A DNA stretch of 64,000 nucleotides, taken from contig SNVD02005007.1 of NCBI GenBank assembly GCA_013180625.2, forward strand, positions 62,001 to 126,000. The letters are read 5' to 3'. The position numbers and the translations under genes are program-made. This document shows positions 10,430 through 22,565 of the stretch, one piece after another. Source of the DNA: Boswellia sacra (lineage: Eukaryota; Streptophyta; Magnoliopsida; Sapindales; Burseraceae). Within the stretch, counting starts at the first letter, position 1; every line of letters starts with the position of its first letter. Under the pieces are notes generated by a model. That model made no database searches. It was not told where the DNA came from and saw only the letters and a program-made list of their open reading frames with translations.

Positions 10430-10925
10430 AACGTGTTTTGCTTTACCTCTTGCTTAGGGGCTTGAATTTGCTCCAGAGCAAAACGAAATCCCTTGATCAT
10501 TACAATAACATAGGACTTGTTTGATTCATCTCTCCCCAGACATATCTCAACTAACTCTTTCAATAACTTCTGGTGATTGGCCTCCATTTAATCATCATTG
10601 GTTGGGAAGGAGAGTTTTTGCAAAGTCCTCGAGGCAAACTCAAGAATCCTTCCAAGGTAAGCAATGTCCAGGTTACCATAATTCAGCAAGTGAGCAAGAA
10701 TTTTCGTATCAATAACTTCAGGAATCCTTTCTTTCCAGCTTTGGGGAGCCATCTCACAAATTCTATCCTTCACCATCTCACAAATTCTATCCTTCACTTC
10801 CCTCACAAGTTGCATAACCTGGTCATAGTTGGGCCCATCTTGTTCCACAGATTCCATGATGCCATCCCAAAAGCCTTCTCCATTGTCTCTCTTATCTTAG
10901 CCAAATCCAGCCTTGCCTTCCACTT
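10430..10925 (-). pseudogene. T-complex protein 11 (TCP11-like) gene fragment
   Basis: On the minus strand the fragments read ARLDLAKIRETMEKAF, then MESVEQDGPNYDQVMQLVRE, CEMAPQSWKERIPEVID, GNLDIAYLGRILEFA and HQKLLKELVEICLGRDESN. This is the order in the central part of plant TCP11-domain proteins. A one-base loss near 10865 shifts the frame between the first two pieces. A stop codon at about 10588 precedes the HQKLL part. A 24-bp tandem duplication (about 10752-10800) repeats KDRICEMV. The match begins and ends abruptly. It cannot make a TCP11 protein and is probably a captured piece inside the outer element. Confidence 0.85.
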
Positions 10926-11537
10926 CAAGTTGTTAATTTCCACCCAAATCCAAATTCGCCCAAATTCGAAGATTGAATAGATAAAATATAAGAACCAAAG
11001 TAAGAGCGCCCAAACCAGAGTTGCCTTTCGGAACCCAATCTTCTTTTCCCCCTTTTTTTTTGCTTTCTATACCAAAGCCATCCGATTATCAAAAATCCCA
11101 TCAAAGTTGCAAATTCCATAACCCATTTGATTATCAAAATTTTGTCCCACCACTTGCCTGCAAATCTACAAAATTCAAGGTTGTAGATGGCGAGAATTAC
11201 GGCTTCAAATCCGAGAAGAGAAGGAATTGTAGAGGTCTCGTTGGAATGGTTATGAATTTGAAAAGAGAATTAATTTTGACCTGCCTAATCGCTAATGACA
11301 AAGGGGATCAGAGCCGGATCCGGTGGAGGAGTAGGAGAGGGAGGAGGAGACGAGGGATTGGGCTTGAGGGGAGGAGAGAAGGGAGTGGACGGGGCGGTCG
11401 GAGTTGGCAAGGGAGGAGTGGGAGAAGGAAGATAAAGAATATGGGAGGAGAGGGAGAAGGGTCATTAATGGTGCTGGTGGAGGAGAGACGATCCTCTCTC
11501 TCTCTCTTTCCTTCGTTTTATAAATTTAATGTATTTA
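10926..11537. other. unidentified segment beside the TCP11 fragment
   Basis: Normal-GC DNA with open frames on both strands. The plus frame at 11021-11626 is arginine/glycine-rich because of GGAGGA-type purine repeats at 11325-11490, and it runs on into the Copia LTR. It resembles no family I know. It may be a second captured fragment of the outer element or TCP11 upstream DNA. Confidence 0.35.
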
Positions 11538-11542
11538 ATTCA

Positions 11543-11918
11543 TATTATAATCAAAGTATATATGTATTTATATGCTGGAGAAAAGAAAGAAGATGGCCTG
11601 TCGAAATTGGTAAGCCTTTAATGTAGTAGAAATTGGAAGTACAAGAAGGAAATAAAGATAGACTAGTGAAAGAGATGTGACGAACAGATTGAGAGGTGGA
11701 AGTCAACCTGGGATGAGAGAGAGAGAGAGAGAGAGAGAGATATAGAAGAAGACTTGTTTACTTCCTTTTTCTATGTCTCACAAAAACGAAAAAGTAAGGG
11801 GTATATATAGAAAGCCTTACTGTCTCAAGTTACCCCCTTATATAAGGTAAATATGTATCTTTGACTATAAATAAGAAAAATATTTAATGCTTTGTAAAAT
11901 ATATGACATTTCACAGCA
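11543..11918 (-). repeat. Copia-1 3' LTR
   Basis: Aligned with 32117-32517 along nearly all its length. It includes a GA microsatellite (11714-11744), the phrase GACTTGTTTACTTCC and an end CATTTCACAGCA (minus strand TGCTGTGAAATG). Differences from the other LTR are many, so the insertion is old. Confidence 0.85.
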
Positions 11919-13482
11919 CTTTTTCTTTAGATATTTTTATTATCTTAGGATAATTACAATTATATATGATTTTACCAAGAAAAAATCCAATGGGATAAAA
12001 ACCTCTGCAAAGAAATATAATTATATCCTAAGCGATATGGACATGTTTTACTACCTCATTAAAAACCTTGTCAGTAAAACCCAGTGAGAAAAACTTGGCT
12101 AAGGGAAAAAGAGTACAGTGCACATAAATATCTAGAATACTCCCCCTGATTATTTCAATAAAACAATGCTCTTTATCAAGTTGGTTGCTTGCTGAGCTAC
12201 CGTATGCCAATGCCGTATACTAGTTTCTCAAATGTTGATGTTGGCAATGTCTTAGTGAACAAATCTTCAAGATTATTGTTGGAACAAATCTGTTTCACAT
12301 CAATTTTTCTGCTTTCTTCAAGTTCCTGCGTGTAGAAGAACTTTGGAGAAAAATGTTTGGTTCGATCTCCCTTGATATACCCTCCTCAAATTTGCACTAT
12401 ACAAGCTGAATTATCCTCATATATAATTGTTGAAGGATCTATTGTAGGACATAATCCACATAAATTCTTGATGTGTTCGATAATAGACCGTAACCATATA
12501 CATTCTCGGCTAGCTTCATGCAATGCAAGGATTTCAGAATGATTAAAAGAAGTAGCAACCAAAGTTTGCTTTGTAGAACGCCATGAAATTATGGTCCCAT
12601 TATAAGTAAAAACATATCCAGTTTGCGATCGAGCTTTGTGGGGATGAGATAATAACCGGCATTAACATATCTAACTAAACCATGATTCTCAAAAAGCTCA
12701 TATGAAAAGAATAATTCTAAATTATTGGTTCCTTAAAGATAACGAAAAATATGTTTAATCCTATTCCAATGCCGTCTAGTAGATATAGAACTAAATCTTG
12801 CTAATAAATTTACTACAAATGCAATATATGGCCCTGTACACTATGCCAAATACATTAATGTACTTATAACATTCAGATACGGTACTTCTAGACCAAGTAT
12901 CTGTTCGTCATCTTGTTTAGGATAGAATGGATCCTTTTTGGGACCAAGGGATTGAACCAACATTGGGGTACTCATCGGATAAGCTTTATCCATTATTGAA
13001 TCGTTTTAAAATCTTTTTTGTATATGCTGACTGATGAACAAGTATACCGGTTGAAATATACTCGATCTGCAGGCCGAGATAGTATTTTGTTTTCTCGAAA
13101 TCTTTCATTTCAAATTCTCTTTTCAAATATTTATTAGCATTCTGGATCTCATCAAGAGTCCCAATTAAATTCATGTCATCGACATATATTGCTATAATAG
13201 CAAAACTAGATTCTGACTTCTTTATAGACACACAAAGGCATATGGGATCATTAATATATCCTTCTTTAATCAAGTATTCACTAGGGCGATTGTACTACAT
13301 TCGTCCTGATTGTTTCAATCCATATAGGGATCTTTGTAATTTGAGTGAATACATGCTCCTTGGCTGTGTTTTAATTACTTCAGGCAATTGAAATCCTTTA
13401 GGAAGTTTCATATATATGTCAAAATCTAATTTACCATATAGGTAAGCAGTAACCACGTCCATAAGGCGCATGAGAAGTTTTT
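11919..13482 (-). pseudogene. Copia-1 reverse transcriptase and RNase H part
   Basis: The clearest piece (13273-12986, minus) holds the Copia reverse-transcriptase active site as IAIYVDDMNLIGT, followed by KDFEKTKYYLGLQIEY and HQSAYTKKILKRF. This is the usual palm-to-thumb order. The RNase H part follows toward lower coordinates with many stops. The sequence N-terminal to the active site continues after Copia-2, at about 23471, which shows that Copia-2 cut this gene. It makes no functional polymerase. Confidence 0.85.
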
Positions 13483-13487
13483 TTGAG

Positions 13488-14393
13488 TGTTGGTGTCAAC
13501 GTGTGACACTTGCATGTGCCATGCACATGTTGATTTTTGTCTAACTTGTAATAAAACTATAATAGTATTTTGATTCCTACTTTACTATTTCTAGATGATT
13601 ATTATAGTAAGTATTTGGTTTACAATAAATATCTCCTTAGATTAGGATATTGTTTCTTGTATCCTAATTAAAATAGGAGAATATTTATTTGTGTCGAAAT
13701 TCCTTTAGGAGTTTAATTATAACACTTCCTATTATATTTCTCCTTATCCTAATATGATTTTGATTAGAATTTTTACAAGATTCTAAAGGAGATTTCGTCC
13801 AGGCCTTTCACTACAAATATACGACGTTATTTTTACATAACTTGTTAGACAGATTGGCGGGTTAGCTGATTTGGTTGTGTTTTGAGAGAGTCTTGATTTT
13901 GGTATTCTATGAATTGATAGAAGAGCTTCAACGCAAATTTGGGATGCTTCTTTAATTTGATTCTTTGAGTCTTTTGATTCATGTATGAATGGTAGAAATC
14001 GTACATGAGTTATTGATTGAGTCTGTGTGAGTTAGTAGACACTTGGGATAACTTACGGGTTAAGTGTGTATGTAATTCAATGTCAGACTTTGTGTGTTAT
14101 GTATAACTTAATAGTGTGTTGTTAAGTTATCTGCGACAGAGAGTGGGCAGTGTCACTAGAGTTTAAGATCTTTGCGAAGATTTTGTTTTACAAAGATTAG
14201 GTCAGTGTATGAGGGTGAGTCAGCACTGTAAAAGGTCCTAAAGATTGTACAAACAAGAACTTAATGAATTGCAGCTCTATAGCTGTCCGTGAATGTAGGT
14301 TTTATAATCGAACTACGTAAAAATCCTCCTGTGCCGATTTACATTACAGTTTACTGTTATATGTTTTATAACTACATACTTCCAGAACTCTCA
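13488..14393 (+). repeat. Copia-2 5' LTR
   Basis: Begins TGTTGGTGTC and ends CTCTCA. It differs from the 3' LTR at about ten places in the first 140 bp and less often after that, so the copy is not recent. Nested within Copia-1. Confidence 0.92.
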
Positions 14394-14395
14394 AT

Positions 14396-14407
14396 TGGTA
14401 TTAGAGC
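14396..14407 (+). other. Copia-2 primer-binding site
   Basis: TGGTATTAGAGC follows the LTR by two bases and is complementary to the 3' end of initiator tRNA-Met (usual form TGGTATCAGAGC, one change). Confidence 0.8.
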
Positions 14408-14448
14408 AGGTTCACTGATAGACAAGTGAAGAAAACGATCAGGCTGAT

Positions 14449-15440
14449 ATGGAAGAATGGAGTTTATTCGCAATGGAGGATTCGGAACACAACCACCTAT
14501 CCTTGATGACAGTAATTATTCATATTGGAAGGTAAGAATGATGATGTATATCAAATCTCTTGATGACAGGACATGGACTAGTGTGCTTAAAGGATGGACA
14601 CCGCCAACAAAGTTGAATGCTTTTGGTGATTCCGAACCCAAACCTGAGGATGAATGGACTGATGAAGAATACCGACGTTTCAACTGGAATTCAAAGGCTC
14701 TCAATGTAATTTTTGCTGCACTGGACCTAAACAATTTCGGACAGATTTCAGGTGCAAAGTTGCCAAAGAAGCATGGGACATACTTGAGGTAAAATATGAA
14801 GGTACAACATCGGTTAAAAGATCTAAATTGATGAGACTTAATTGTCAATTTGAAAATTTAATGATGCATGAAGCTGAATCGATTTCTAAGTTTTACTCTA
14901 AGATATGTCATATCACAAATTCGGCATATATGCTTGGGAAAACCTTCACTGATGCATAAATTGTTAGCAAAATAATTAGGTCTGTCCCAGATAAATTTCA
15001 ACCTAAAATTTCAGCATTGAGGAAGTTAAGAACACTGATGAGATGAGCGTTGATGAACTAATTGGCATTCTTCAAAATTTTGAAATTAATCAAAGTAATA
15101 GGAAGCAAAAAGGAAAAAGCATTGCATTCAATGTGAAAACTAAAAAATCTGACCATGAAAGTAATGATGAGCTTGATGAAACTGATTCTGAACAGATTGC
15201 TTTTCTAACAAGAAATTATGTCAAGTTTATGAAAAGAAATTTCATAAAAAAGAATCAAAGAAAGCCATCAAACTCAAGTGAAGAAAAATTCAGAAAGTTC
15301 AGCAAGGAGAATGACAAGAAAAAGCCAAAACAACCTGAAAAGAAAGGGTAGATTCAGTGTTATGAATGTTTTGGTTATGGGTATATTCAGTCTGAATGTG
15401 CTAATCTCAAGAAGAAGAACAAAGGCTTGACATCAACCTA
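14449..15440 (+). pseudogene. Copia-2 gag (nucleocapsid) pseudogene
   Basis: The first part (from 14457) reads PPILDDSNYSYWKVRMMMYI, the typical start of SIRE-type gag, then a W...L capsid region. A frame change near 14755 and a stop in AFTDA-I at about 14958 break it. A further shift near 15035 leads into MSVDELIGILQNFEIN and a lysine-rich stretch. A CCHC zinc knuckle follows at 15357-15410 (CYECFGYGYIQSEC, in which the usual histidine is a tyrosine), just after a stop. Gag would coat the RNA and form the particle; this copy cannot. Confidence 0.85.
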
Positions 15441-15480
15441 GAGTGATAAATCAGAATCGGATTCAGAAGATCAAGATTGC

Positions 15481-16422
15481 ATGAACAATTTTGTTGCATT
15501 TATTGCATCTGCAGCTGATGAAGGGAAAGTTGTTATGTCTGACATAATAGAAAATTGTAGAACCAGTGTTGATCATTCTGATGAAGAAGATGGACCAGAA
15601 TACTATGAAGAGTTGCAAGAGACATACAACGCACTCTATGGTGAATGGCTGAATCAGAAGGAAGAAATCAAAATCTTGAACAAGAAGATTGAGGTGCTGG
15701 AATGTGAAAAATCCTATGCTGAAAATCATATCTTGGAGCTGGAGACTGTTTTGATAGACAAAACAACACATATTGAGAAAATCACAACATAATTGGTTGA
15801 AAGCAAGAGGTGTGTTGATCAACTCAAAATTGGAGCAACCAAACTTGATCAGGTTTTGAGTCTTGGAAGAGACAACTCCAATAAATATGGATTGGGGTAC
15901 ATAGAAGGTAATGTTACATCTTCATCAAAAATAGTTTTTGTTAAAGCCTCAACATCAGGTAAGAATTCGGAACTTAACTCTTTAAAGTCAAGCCCTGATT
16001 CCAAGAGCAGTGAGACATTTGTCTCTCCACTGAGTTCTTTCAAATCCAGTCCTGAAAAGGTAAAGAAATTCATTCCTACTTGTTATTTTTGTGGTAAAAA
16101 GGGACACATTAGGCCTAGATGCTTTAAACTGTTGAATCTTTTGCATAAGAGATCAAAACAATTCAAACTGTTATCAAAATCACAACAGCAGTGGGTTAAG
16201 AAAGACAAGACAGTATGTCATGTTGCTCTTACTACTCTTGAACATACTTCTAACGGTTTGTGGTATTTTGATAGTGGTTGTTCCAGGCACATAACTGGAA
16301 ATAAACAGTTTTTAATAGATTTTAAAGCATGCAGGGATGGTAATATCACCTATGGAGATGGAGCAAAGAGTAAGATCATTGGTAAAGACACTTTGAATGT
16401 CAAAGGCCTACCCAATTTTTAA
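15481..16422 (+). pseudogene. Copia-2 gag-pol junction: coiled coil, zinc knuckle, protease
   Basis: A glutamate/lysine-rich region with a likely coiled coil (EELQETYNALYGEW... to about 15790) ends in one stop codon at 15790. The frame continues from 15793 with a second, intact CCHC knuckle (CYFCGKKGHIRPRC, about 16081-16122). An aspartic protease active site follows, read as FDSGCSRHITG (about 16269-16300). A stop at 16420 interrupts the approach to integrase. Two knuckles flanking a coiled coil are usual for the SIRE group. Confidence 0.85.
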
Positions 16423-16443
16423 AATGTCTTACTGGTTAAAGGT

Positions 16444-17290
16444 TTGAAAGCTAATCTTATTAGTATTAGTCAGATTTGTGATGACAAGTATATTGTTAAT
16501 TTCACACAAAACAAATGCATGGTCTTACATAATTTTGGTAAATGCATTCTAGAAGGTAATAGATCTTTGGATAATTGTTATTTGGTAAAGATTACATTTC
16601 AAGCTATGATTTCGGACTTAGAATTGTGGTATCAAAAATTAGGACACTTAAATTACAAAGACTTGGTTAAATTAACTAAGTTAGGTGCTGTAAAAAGAGT
16701 TTCTAAACTTGATGACAAAGTTAATGGAATTTGTGGACCATGTCAAATGGGAAAACAAATTAGAAGTTCACACAAATCAAATCCACATCTTAGCACATCC
16801 AAAATACTTGATTTGCTTCACATGGATCTTATGGATCCTATGCAAATTGAAAGCATTACATGTAAGAGATACATATTTGTTTGTGTGGATGATTTTTCTA
16901 GATATACTTGGGTTGATTTCATTAAAGAAAAATCTGACACTTTTGAAGCGAAGCTTTCAGGAATCTTTGTGTTAAGCTTGAAAATGACAAAACAGGAACA
17001 TTGGCAAGATTGTGAGAATAATAAGTGATCATGGCAAGGAATTTGAGAATGTTAGCTATGCTGACTTCTGCAAATATCATGGCATTGATCATGAATTTTC
17101 AGCCCCCAAAACCCCTGAATAGAACGGCATTATGGAAAGGAAGAATAGAACTCTTCAAGAGATGGCTAGAGTGATGCTCAATAGCAAGAAATTAACCAAA
17201 AGGCTATAGGTTGAAGCAATAAGCACTACCTATTATATTTCAAATAGAGTTTTTCTTAGACCTGGCACTAACCAGACACTTTATGAAAAT
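16444..17290 (+). pseudogene. Copia-2 integrase pseudogene
   Basis: It reads LELWYQKLGHLN then CGPCQMGKQ, the HHCC zinc-binding start of integrase (about 16620-16750). Next comes LLHMDLMDPM with the first catalytic aspartate, and FVCVDDFSRYTWV. A frameshift near 16955 precedes IISDHGKEFEN (second catalytic aspartate), and a stop replaces the residue before NGIMERKNRTLQEMAR, where the catalytic glutamate lies. Another stop follows at about 17208. Integrase would insert the cDNA; this copy is dead. Confidence 0.85.
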
Positions 17291-19351
17291 TTGAAAGTTA
17301 GAAAACCGAATTTGAAATATTTTCATGTTTTTGGATGCAGGTGTTACATCTTAAATGACAGAGAGCAGTTAGGAAAATTAGACCCGAGAAGTGATGAAGG
17401 AGTCTTCGTGGGATATGCTCAAAATAGCAAAGCATTTCAAGTTTACAATCTGAGAACTGAGGCAGTCATGGAATCTGCAAACGTAGTATTTGATGATCTG
17501 GACGATTATGCAAAGTACTCACAAGAGAAAAGCATAACCAGCTTCACAGATGATACAGAAAAATCAGATTCTGATAGCAACAAAAAGGAAGATTCCGTTA
17601 TGAAAGAGGAAACAACTACTGTTACACCTGACATAACAGTAACATCTGACAACTCAGATTTGAACAGAAATTCAATCAGGAATGAAGATGAAAAGAAAGA
17701 TCCACCCACATGGATTCAGAAGGCACATCCAACAAGCTCTACCATTGGAACACTAGATGGCATGATAAAGATTCGGAGCAAGGTAAGAAATCAGGTAAGG
17801 TTTGTATGTTATGTTTCTTTAGTTGAACCAAAAAATGTGAAAGAAGCCTTAAAAGAAGATGTTTGGATTCAGGCCATGCAAGATGAACTTAATCAGTTTA
17901 AAAGAAATGAAGCATGGGAATTAGTTCCTAGGCCAGAAAATGCAAATTTCATTGGAACTAAATGGATGTTCAAAAATAAAACTGATGAAAGTGGACAAGT
18001 AGTAAGAAATAAGGCTAGGCTAGTTGCACAAGGTTACACACAAGTAGAAGGCATAGACTTTGATGAAACCTTTGCACCAATAGCTAGACTTGAGTCAATC
18101 AGATTACTACTTACAATTGCTTGTTTGCTTGATTTTAAGTTGTACCAAATGGATGTTAAAATAGCATTTTTAAATTGCTATCTCAATGAAGAAGTCTTTG
18201 TTGAACAGCCTAAAGGATTTGAAGATCCTAAACATCCTGATTTTGTGTACAAATTGCACAAAGCTTTGTATGGTTTGAAACAAGCTCTTAAAGCTTGGTA
18301 TGAAAGGTTGACAAACATTTTGATCAGAAGAGGTTATAAAAGAGGCAGCAACGATAAGACTTGGTTTATCAAACATGCATCTAACTATCTTATTGTTGCA
18401 CAAATATATGTTGATGACATTGTTTTCGGATCAACTAACAAAAGCAAAACTAATGAGTTTGTTAAGTTGATGCAGGAAAAGTTTGAGATGAGCATGGTAG
18501 GGAATTAAATTTCTTTCTTGGATACAGGTTAAGCAAATGAATGATGGGATATTCATATCTCAATCAAAATATGCTAAAAATCTTGTAAAGAAATTTGGGC
18601 TTGAAAATGCAAAACCAATGAAAACTCCTATCAGTACTAATATAAAACTTTCAAAAGACAATGCAGGTAAAGATGTTGATTCAAGTTTGTACAGAAGTAT
18701 TATTGGCAGCTTGCTATACCTCACAGCAAGTAGACCAGACTTGTGCTTTAGTATAGGATTGTGTGCAAGATTTGAAGCAAATCCCAAAGAATCACATCTT
18801 GCAACAGCTAAGAGAATCATCAGGTATGTTCATGGAACACATGATTATGGAATATGGTTTTCTAAAGATGCAAATGATTATCTTGCAGGGTTTAGAGATG
18901 CTGACTAGGTAGGAAATGCAGATGACAGAAAAAGTACCTCAGGAGGATGTTTTTATCTTGGTACTAACTTGGTTCATGGCACAGCAAAAAGCAGAATTCT
19001 ATTTCTTTGTCTACTACTGAAGCCGAATACATAGCAGTAGGGAGTTGTTGCACATAACTATTGTGGATGAAGCAAATGTTGAGTGATTATGGTATTGAAC
19101 AAAAGCCCATAACTGTGTTTTGTGATAATACTAGTGCTATAAATATTTCCAAAAATCCTGTTCAACACTCTAGAACAAAACACATTGACATAGGATACCA
19201 TTTTATAAGGGAACTAGTAGAGTCTAAGGTGATACATATTGAACACATCTCCACTGATAGACAATTGGCTGACTTGTTCACTAAGGCAGTGGATACAACA
19301 AGATTTGAAAATCTAAGAAAAGCCTTAGGCATCTGTCAGTTATCTGAATGA
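17291..19351 (+). pseudogene. Copia-2 reverse transcriptase and RNase H pseudogene
   Basis: The longest clean frame of the window's retroelements is here (17291-18508, 405 codons). It starts in the integrase tail (KYFHVFGCRCYILNDRE), passes an acidic linker, and enters reverse transcriptase at VKEALKEDVWIQAMQDEL. Motifs include KARLVAQGYTQVEGIDF, FKLYQMDVKIAFLNCYL (catalytic aspartate, usual form DVKSAFLNG), LYGLKQA and the active site IYVDDIVFG. A frameshift at about 18505 and stops at 18534-18536 and 18906 follow, then RNase H pieces (RKSTSGGCFYLG, and 19061-19351 with VFCDNTSAINISKNPVQH and HIEHISTDRQLADLFTK). Confidence 0.9.
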
Positions 19352-20183
19352 ACACTGTGTGTTGTTATGTTATTTGTAACTGTAATATCATAAGTTGTCT
19401 TCTAATTAAGCATGTGTGAGCTGTGATATAAAAATTAAGCGAATGATAAGATACTAGTTTAAAATGAAAAATACAGAAAGGGCTACCAGTATATGATGTG
19501 TGCAAGCCATCCATTGAGAGTAACTTCATTGTATCTGGGAAATATGGTGAGGTCACCCACTCAAATAGAAAAGGGCTACCTCTATACATGTGTGAAAGCT
19601 AATGTATTTATTTATAAAATTCACATTCAGACTAACTTTTGTGTGTGTAAGAAGCATGATCAAGTTGATCACTCAATTGGATTAAGTGATAAAATTAATA
19701 AAGGTAAATAATCAGCTCTGAAATATGCTTTCTTAGAATGATTCATTTGATGTTCAGATATTGTTGTTATGTTATTGCTAACTGTTTGCTGTTACGCTTT
19801 TCTTAACATAAGATGCTCTTTGTGCTTATCCGAAATTTGATTTTCTTGTGTGTCCATGTGTCAAAAATGCCATGTCAGCATTATTGAATTGAGGGGGAGA
19901 AGTTTCAGTGGTGGGAATCCTAATTCTATTAGAATTCCTTATTCAAATTGGAATCAAATTTGAATTTTTGTCTATTAATATCAGTTATGAAACGGTTTTC
20001 GAAATGGAATTAATATTAAATTTTGTTAAAAACAAAATTGTTTTAAATTCGGCCTAGTATATTACAAATAGTGTTTGGACTTCTCCTGTTCATACCATAC
20101 TCCAACTACAGTTTCTTCCCTGTCCCGCGTCTTGCTTCTCTCTTCCTATTCTGGAAATTTTCTGCAGACTAGTAACCCTAACC

Positions 20184-22085
20184 ATGGTGACCTCATCTGA
20201 CTTGACAAAGACAGCTAGTTCTTCATCTTCTCACAGTGACTCTAGTTACGACAAGAGCAACTGTGTACTATCGTCTCCGACACAATAAGCACATGCAGAG
20301 ATCCCAACTGATCTAGCCATGAGCGAAGAAGAGCTTGTTCCAGTAAAAAAGATAAAGGACAAAATCAAGCCGAAGTTTAACAAATTCCTCACGGCAGTTA
20401 TCAAATAGAAGTTTGAGAAACACACTTCAAAGAGGAAACTACAGATGGAAAGGCCGGTGAAACTGTCAGATTTCAACACCTATGGCCTGAGTGAGATGAT
20501 TGAGTCTATTTACTGGACTCGTACGGTAACAAACTTCCTACCCCCTGTGAAGGCTTTAATTCAGGAATTTTATGCAAACATCACAACTGCCATTGATGAT
20601 CCTAAAAGCTTTCATTATCACAAAGTTTATTGTAGAGGAAAGTTTGTTAAATTCTCTCCGAACGTAATAAACACTTTCTTGGACATTCCTATAGGCAGTT
20701 TGCATGCATTGGATGAAGAATTTAATATGGCTGAAGTGATAAAGGAATTCACTGGTAGAACGGACATTGTTTGGAAACCGAAAGATGGCATAGACCAGCA
20801 ATACCTTAGGAAGAAATATCGAGTGATGCATAAAATAGCTCAGTTCAATTAACTTCCTTCTTCCCATCAAAATCAAGTTCGGGAAGACAGAGTGAACTTT
20901 CTATATTGTTTAGGCACCAATCGACGAATTAACATTGGTTTGCTAGCTTATAGATCAATTGTACAGATTGGTTCATATCACTCTGATTATTACTTGCTTG
21001 TATATCCATGCTTAATCCAAGGAATTCTTGCACAGAATAGCATCCCTATAAGTTCTAATAAATAGACAAAAATTCTGTCTAAATCCATTACAAAGGGATT
21101 TCTTCAACGCTTGCATGATAAGTTTGACTTACCTGTACCTGAACCACAGCCAAAGAGAGTCTGGAAAACTTAGGTGAAAAATGTTGAAGGCCAGCTTGTA
21201 TTGATCAACTCTGCTTTGACATAAATTTTATAGGATTTGAAGGAAATGAAATTCAAGCAATCTGCTTTGGAAGCAAAGTTTGCAGGACACCCTAATACTA
21301 CAGCAGAGCCACAGCCCATGGAGACTGAAACTGTGGTTCCTGAGAAGCCAACTGAGGAGATTCCTGAGGCTGATGAACCTTTGCCTGAAGAAGCTGAGCA
21401 AATGCCTGCAGCAGGTCAGGCTGCACAATCTGCTATTGAGACAGACATAACAGCAAAACAAAAGCAGAAGAAAAAGCCAATCAAGTCTCCTACAAAGGGA
21501 ACTGGAAAGAAAGGAAAGAAGAAAGTTGAAGTGGTGAAGAAACCATCCGACCAGAGGAAACAGAAAATTGAATCCACAACTCCAGGACTAAGAGATGAAT
21601 CTTCGTCAGATGAACCAACACAAGCAGAATCCGAGAAGAAATTGCCTTCACCACTTGCTGAGGAAGAACCTCATGATTTCTCACTCCCTGAAGCAGCTGA
21701 AGCAGAGCCTTATACCTCTCTACCACCAACTCAATCACCACCACATGCAGTTCAAATCACCTCTCCTACAAAGGAATCAACTGAACCAGTCCCACATCCA
21801 CCATCACCAACTGCAGATAAGCAACTGGCTCCTTCTTCACAACCACCTGCTGTTACATTACAGACAACAAAAACCAGTGTAGAACTCCGTGAGAAAGACA
21901 TCAGAAGACTTGTGGCTGAAGTTACTGCTACTTCCTCTGACACTACGATGCACAGCCAGCACCTGTACCCTCTGACCAGCTTACCACCACTACGAGGCGC
22001 AGGTTTAAAATAGTAGCTCGCAGGACTAGAAAGCGCCCTGGCAGTTCCACTTCTCCACCAGTTCGCAAGTCTCCCAAACTTAGTT
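20184..22085 (+). pseudogene. Copia-2 third ORF (envelope-like position)
   Basis: After RNase H and a spacer of about 830 bp, frames resume with MVTSSDLTKTASSSSSHSD at 20184. The first third (20445-20852) has SLH-ALDEEFN and FYANITTAIDDPKSFHYHKV, the kind of domain that databases name putative plant transposon protein. The second part (21237-22013) is rich in Pro, Glu and Lys with a basic block (KQKQKKKPIKSPTKG). Stops at about 20286, 20406, 20850, 21062, 21171 and 21222-21233 break it. SIRE-group elements carry an extra ORF at this place; its function is unsettled, and I see no clear membrane segment here. Confidence 0.75.
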
Positions 22086-22551
22086 AGTTTTGGCCACTTG
22101 TGCTGAAATCAAGGGGGAGATAAAGAGTTGCTGCTGATCTTTTTGTGCTGACTGCTGATCTTTTTATGCTAATCTTTTTGTTGTTCTTTTTGTTATCTCT
22201 ATTTTAACTGTGTTTATTTTTTTTGTTGCTTATTCCTCAAAGGTGTAAGTAAGAAGTGAGGGGGAGTTAGAACTAAACTTCTTATGCTGTGTGTGTACAT
22301 TCGAATTTTTTTGATGATTTGTGTTTTTGCTATGCTTATTTCTCATTTGATGGATGTTTTTTAGTTGATCTGATGATGCTTTTGATTACATAGGATATCA
22401 TGACAGTGTTCTGTTATGAGATTGGTAACAGCTCACTGAGTATTTCTTTGCATATGATATTTGTCTATTTGTTATTTCATGGTTATGTCTAACTTATCAT
22501 ATGTGATTTTCTTTGATCAGAAATAGTTTAGTGTTTTCATCACAAGTTGCC

Positions 22552-22565
22552 AAAAAGGGGGAGAT
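22552..22565 (+). other. Copia-2 polypurine tract
   Basis: AAAAAGGGGGAGAT lies directly before the 3' LTR, where plus-strand DNA synthesis is primed. A second purine block at 22257-22268 (AGTGAGGGGGAG) could be an internal one. Confidence 0.75.

Noticed and set aside
11021..11626. Open frame of 201 codons, plus strand
   Set aside because: Its middle is purine-repeat coding for Arg/Gly, it crosses the Copia-1 LTR edge at 11543, and it has no family features.
21490..21943. Extra frames on both strands within the Copia-2 third ORF
   Set aside because: They are shadows of the proline/glutamate-rich coding strand.
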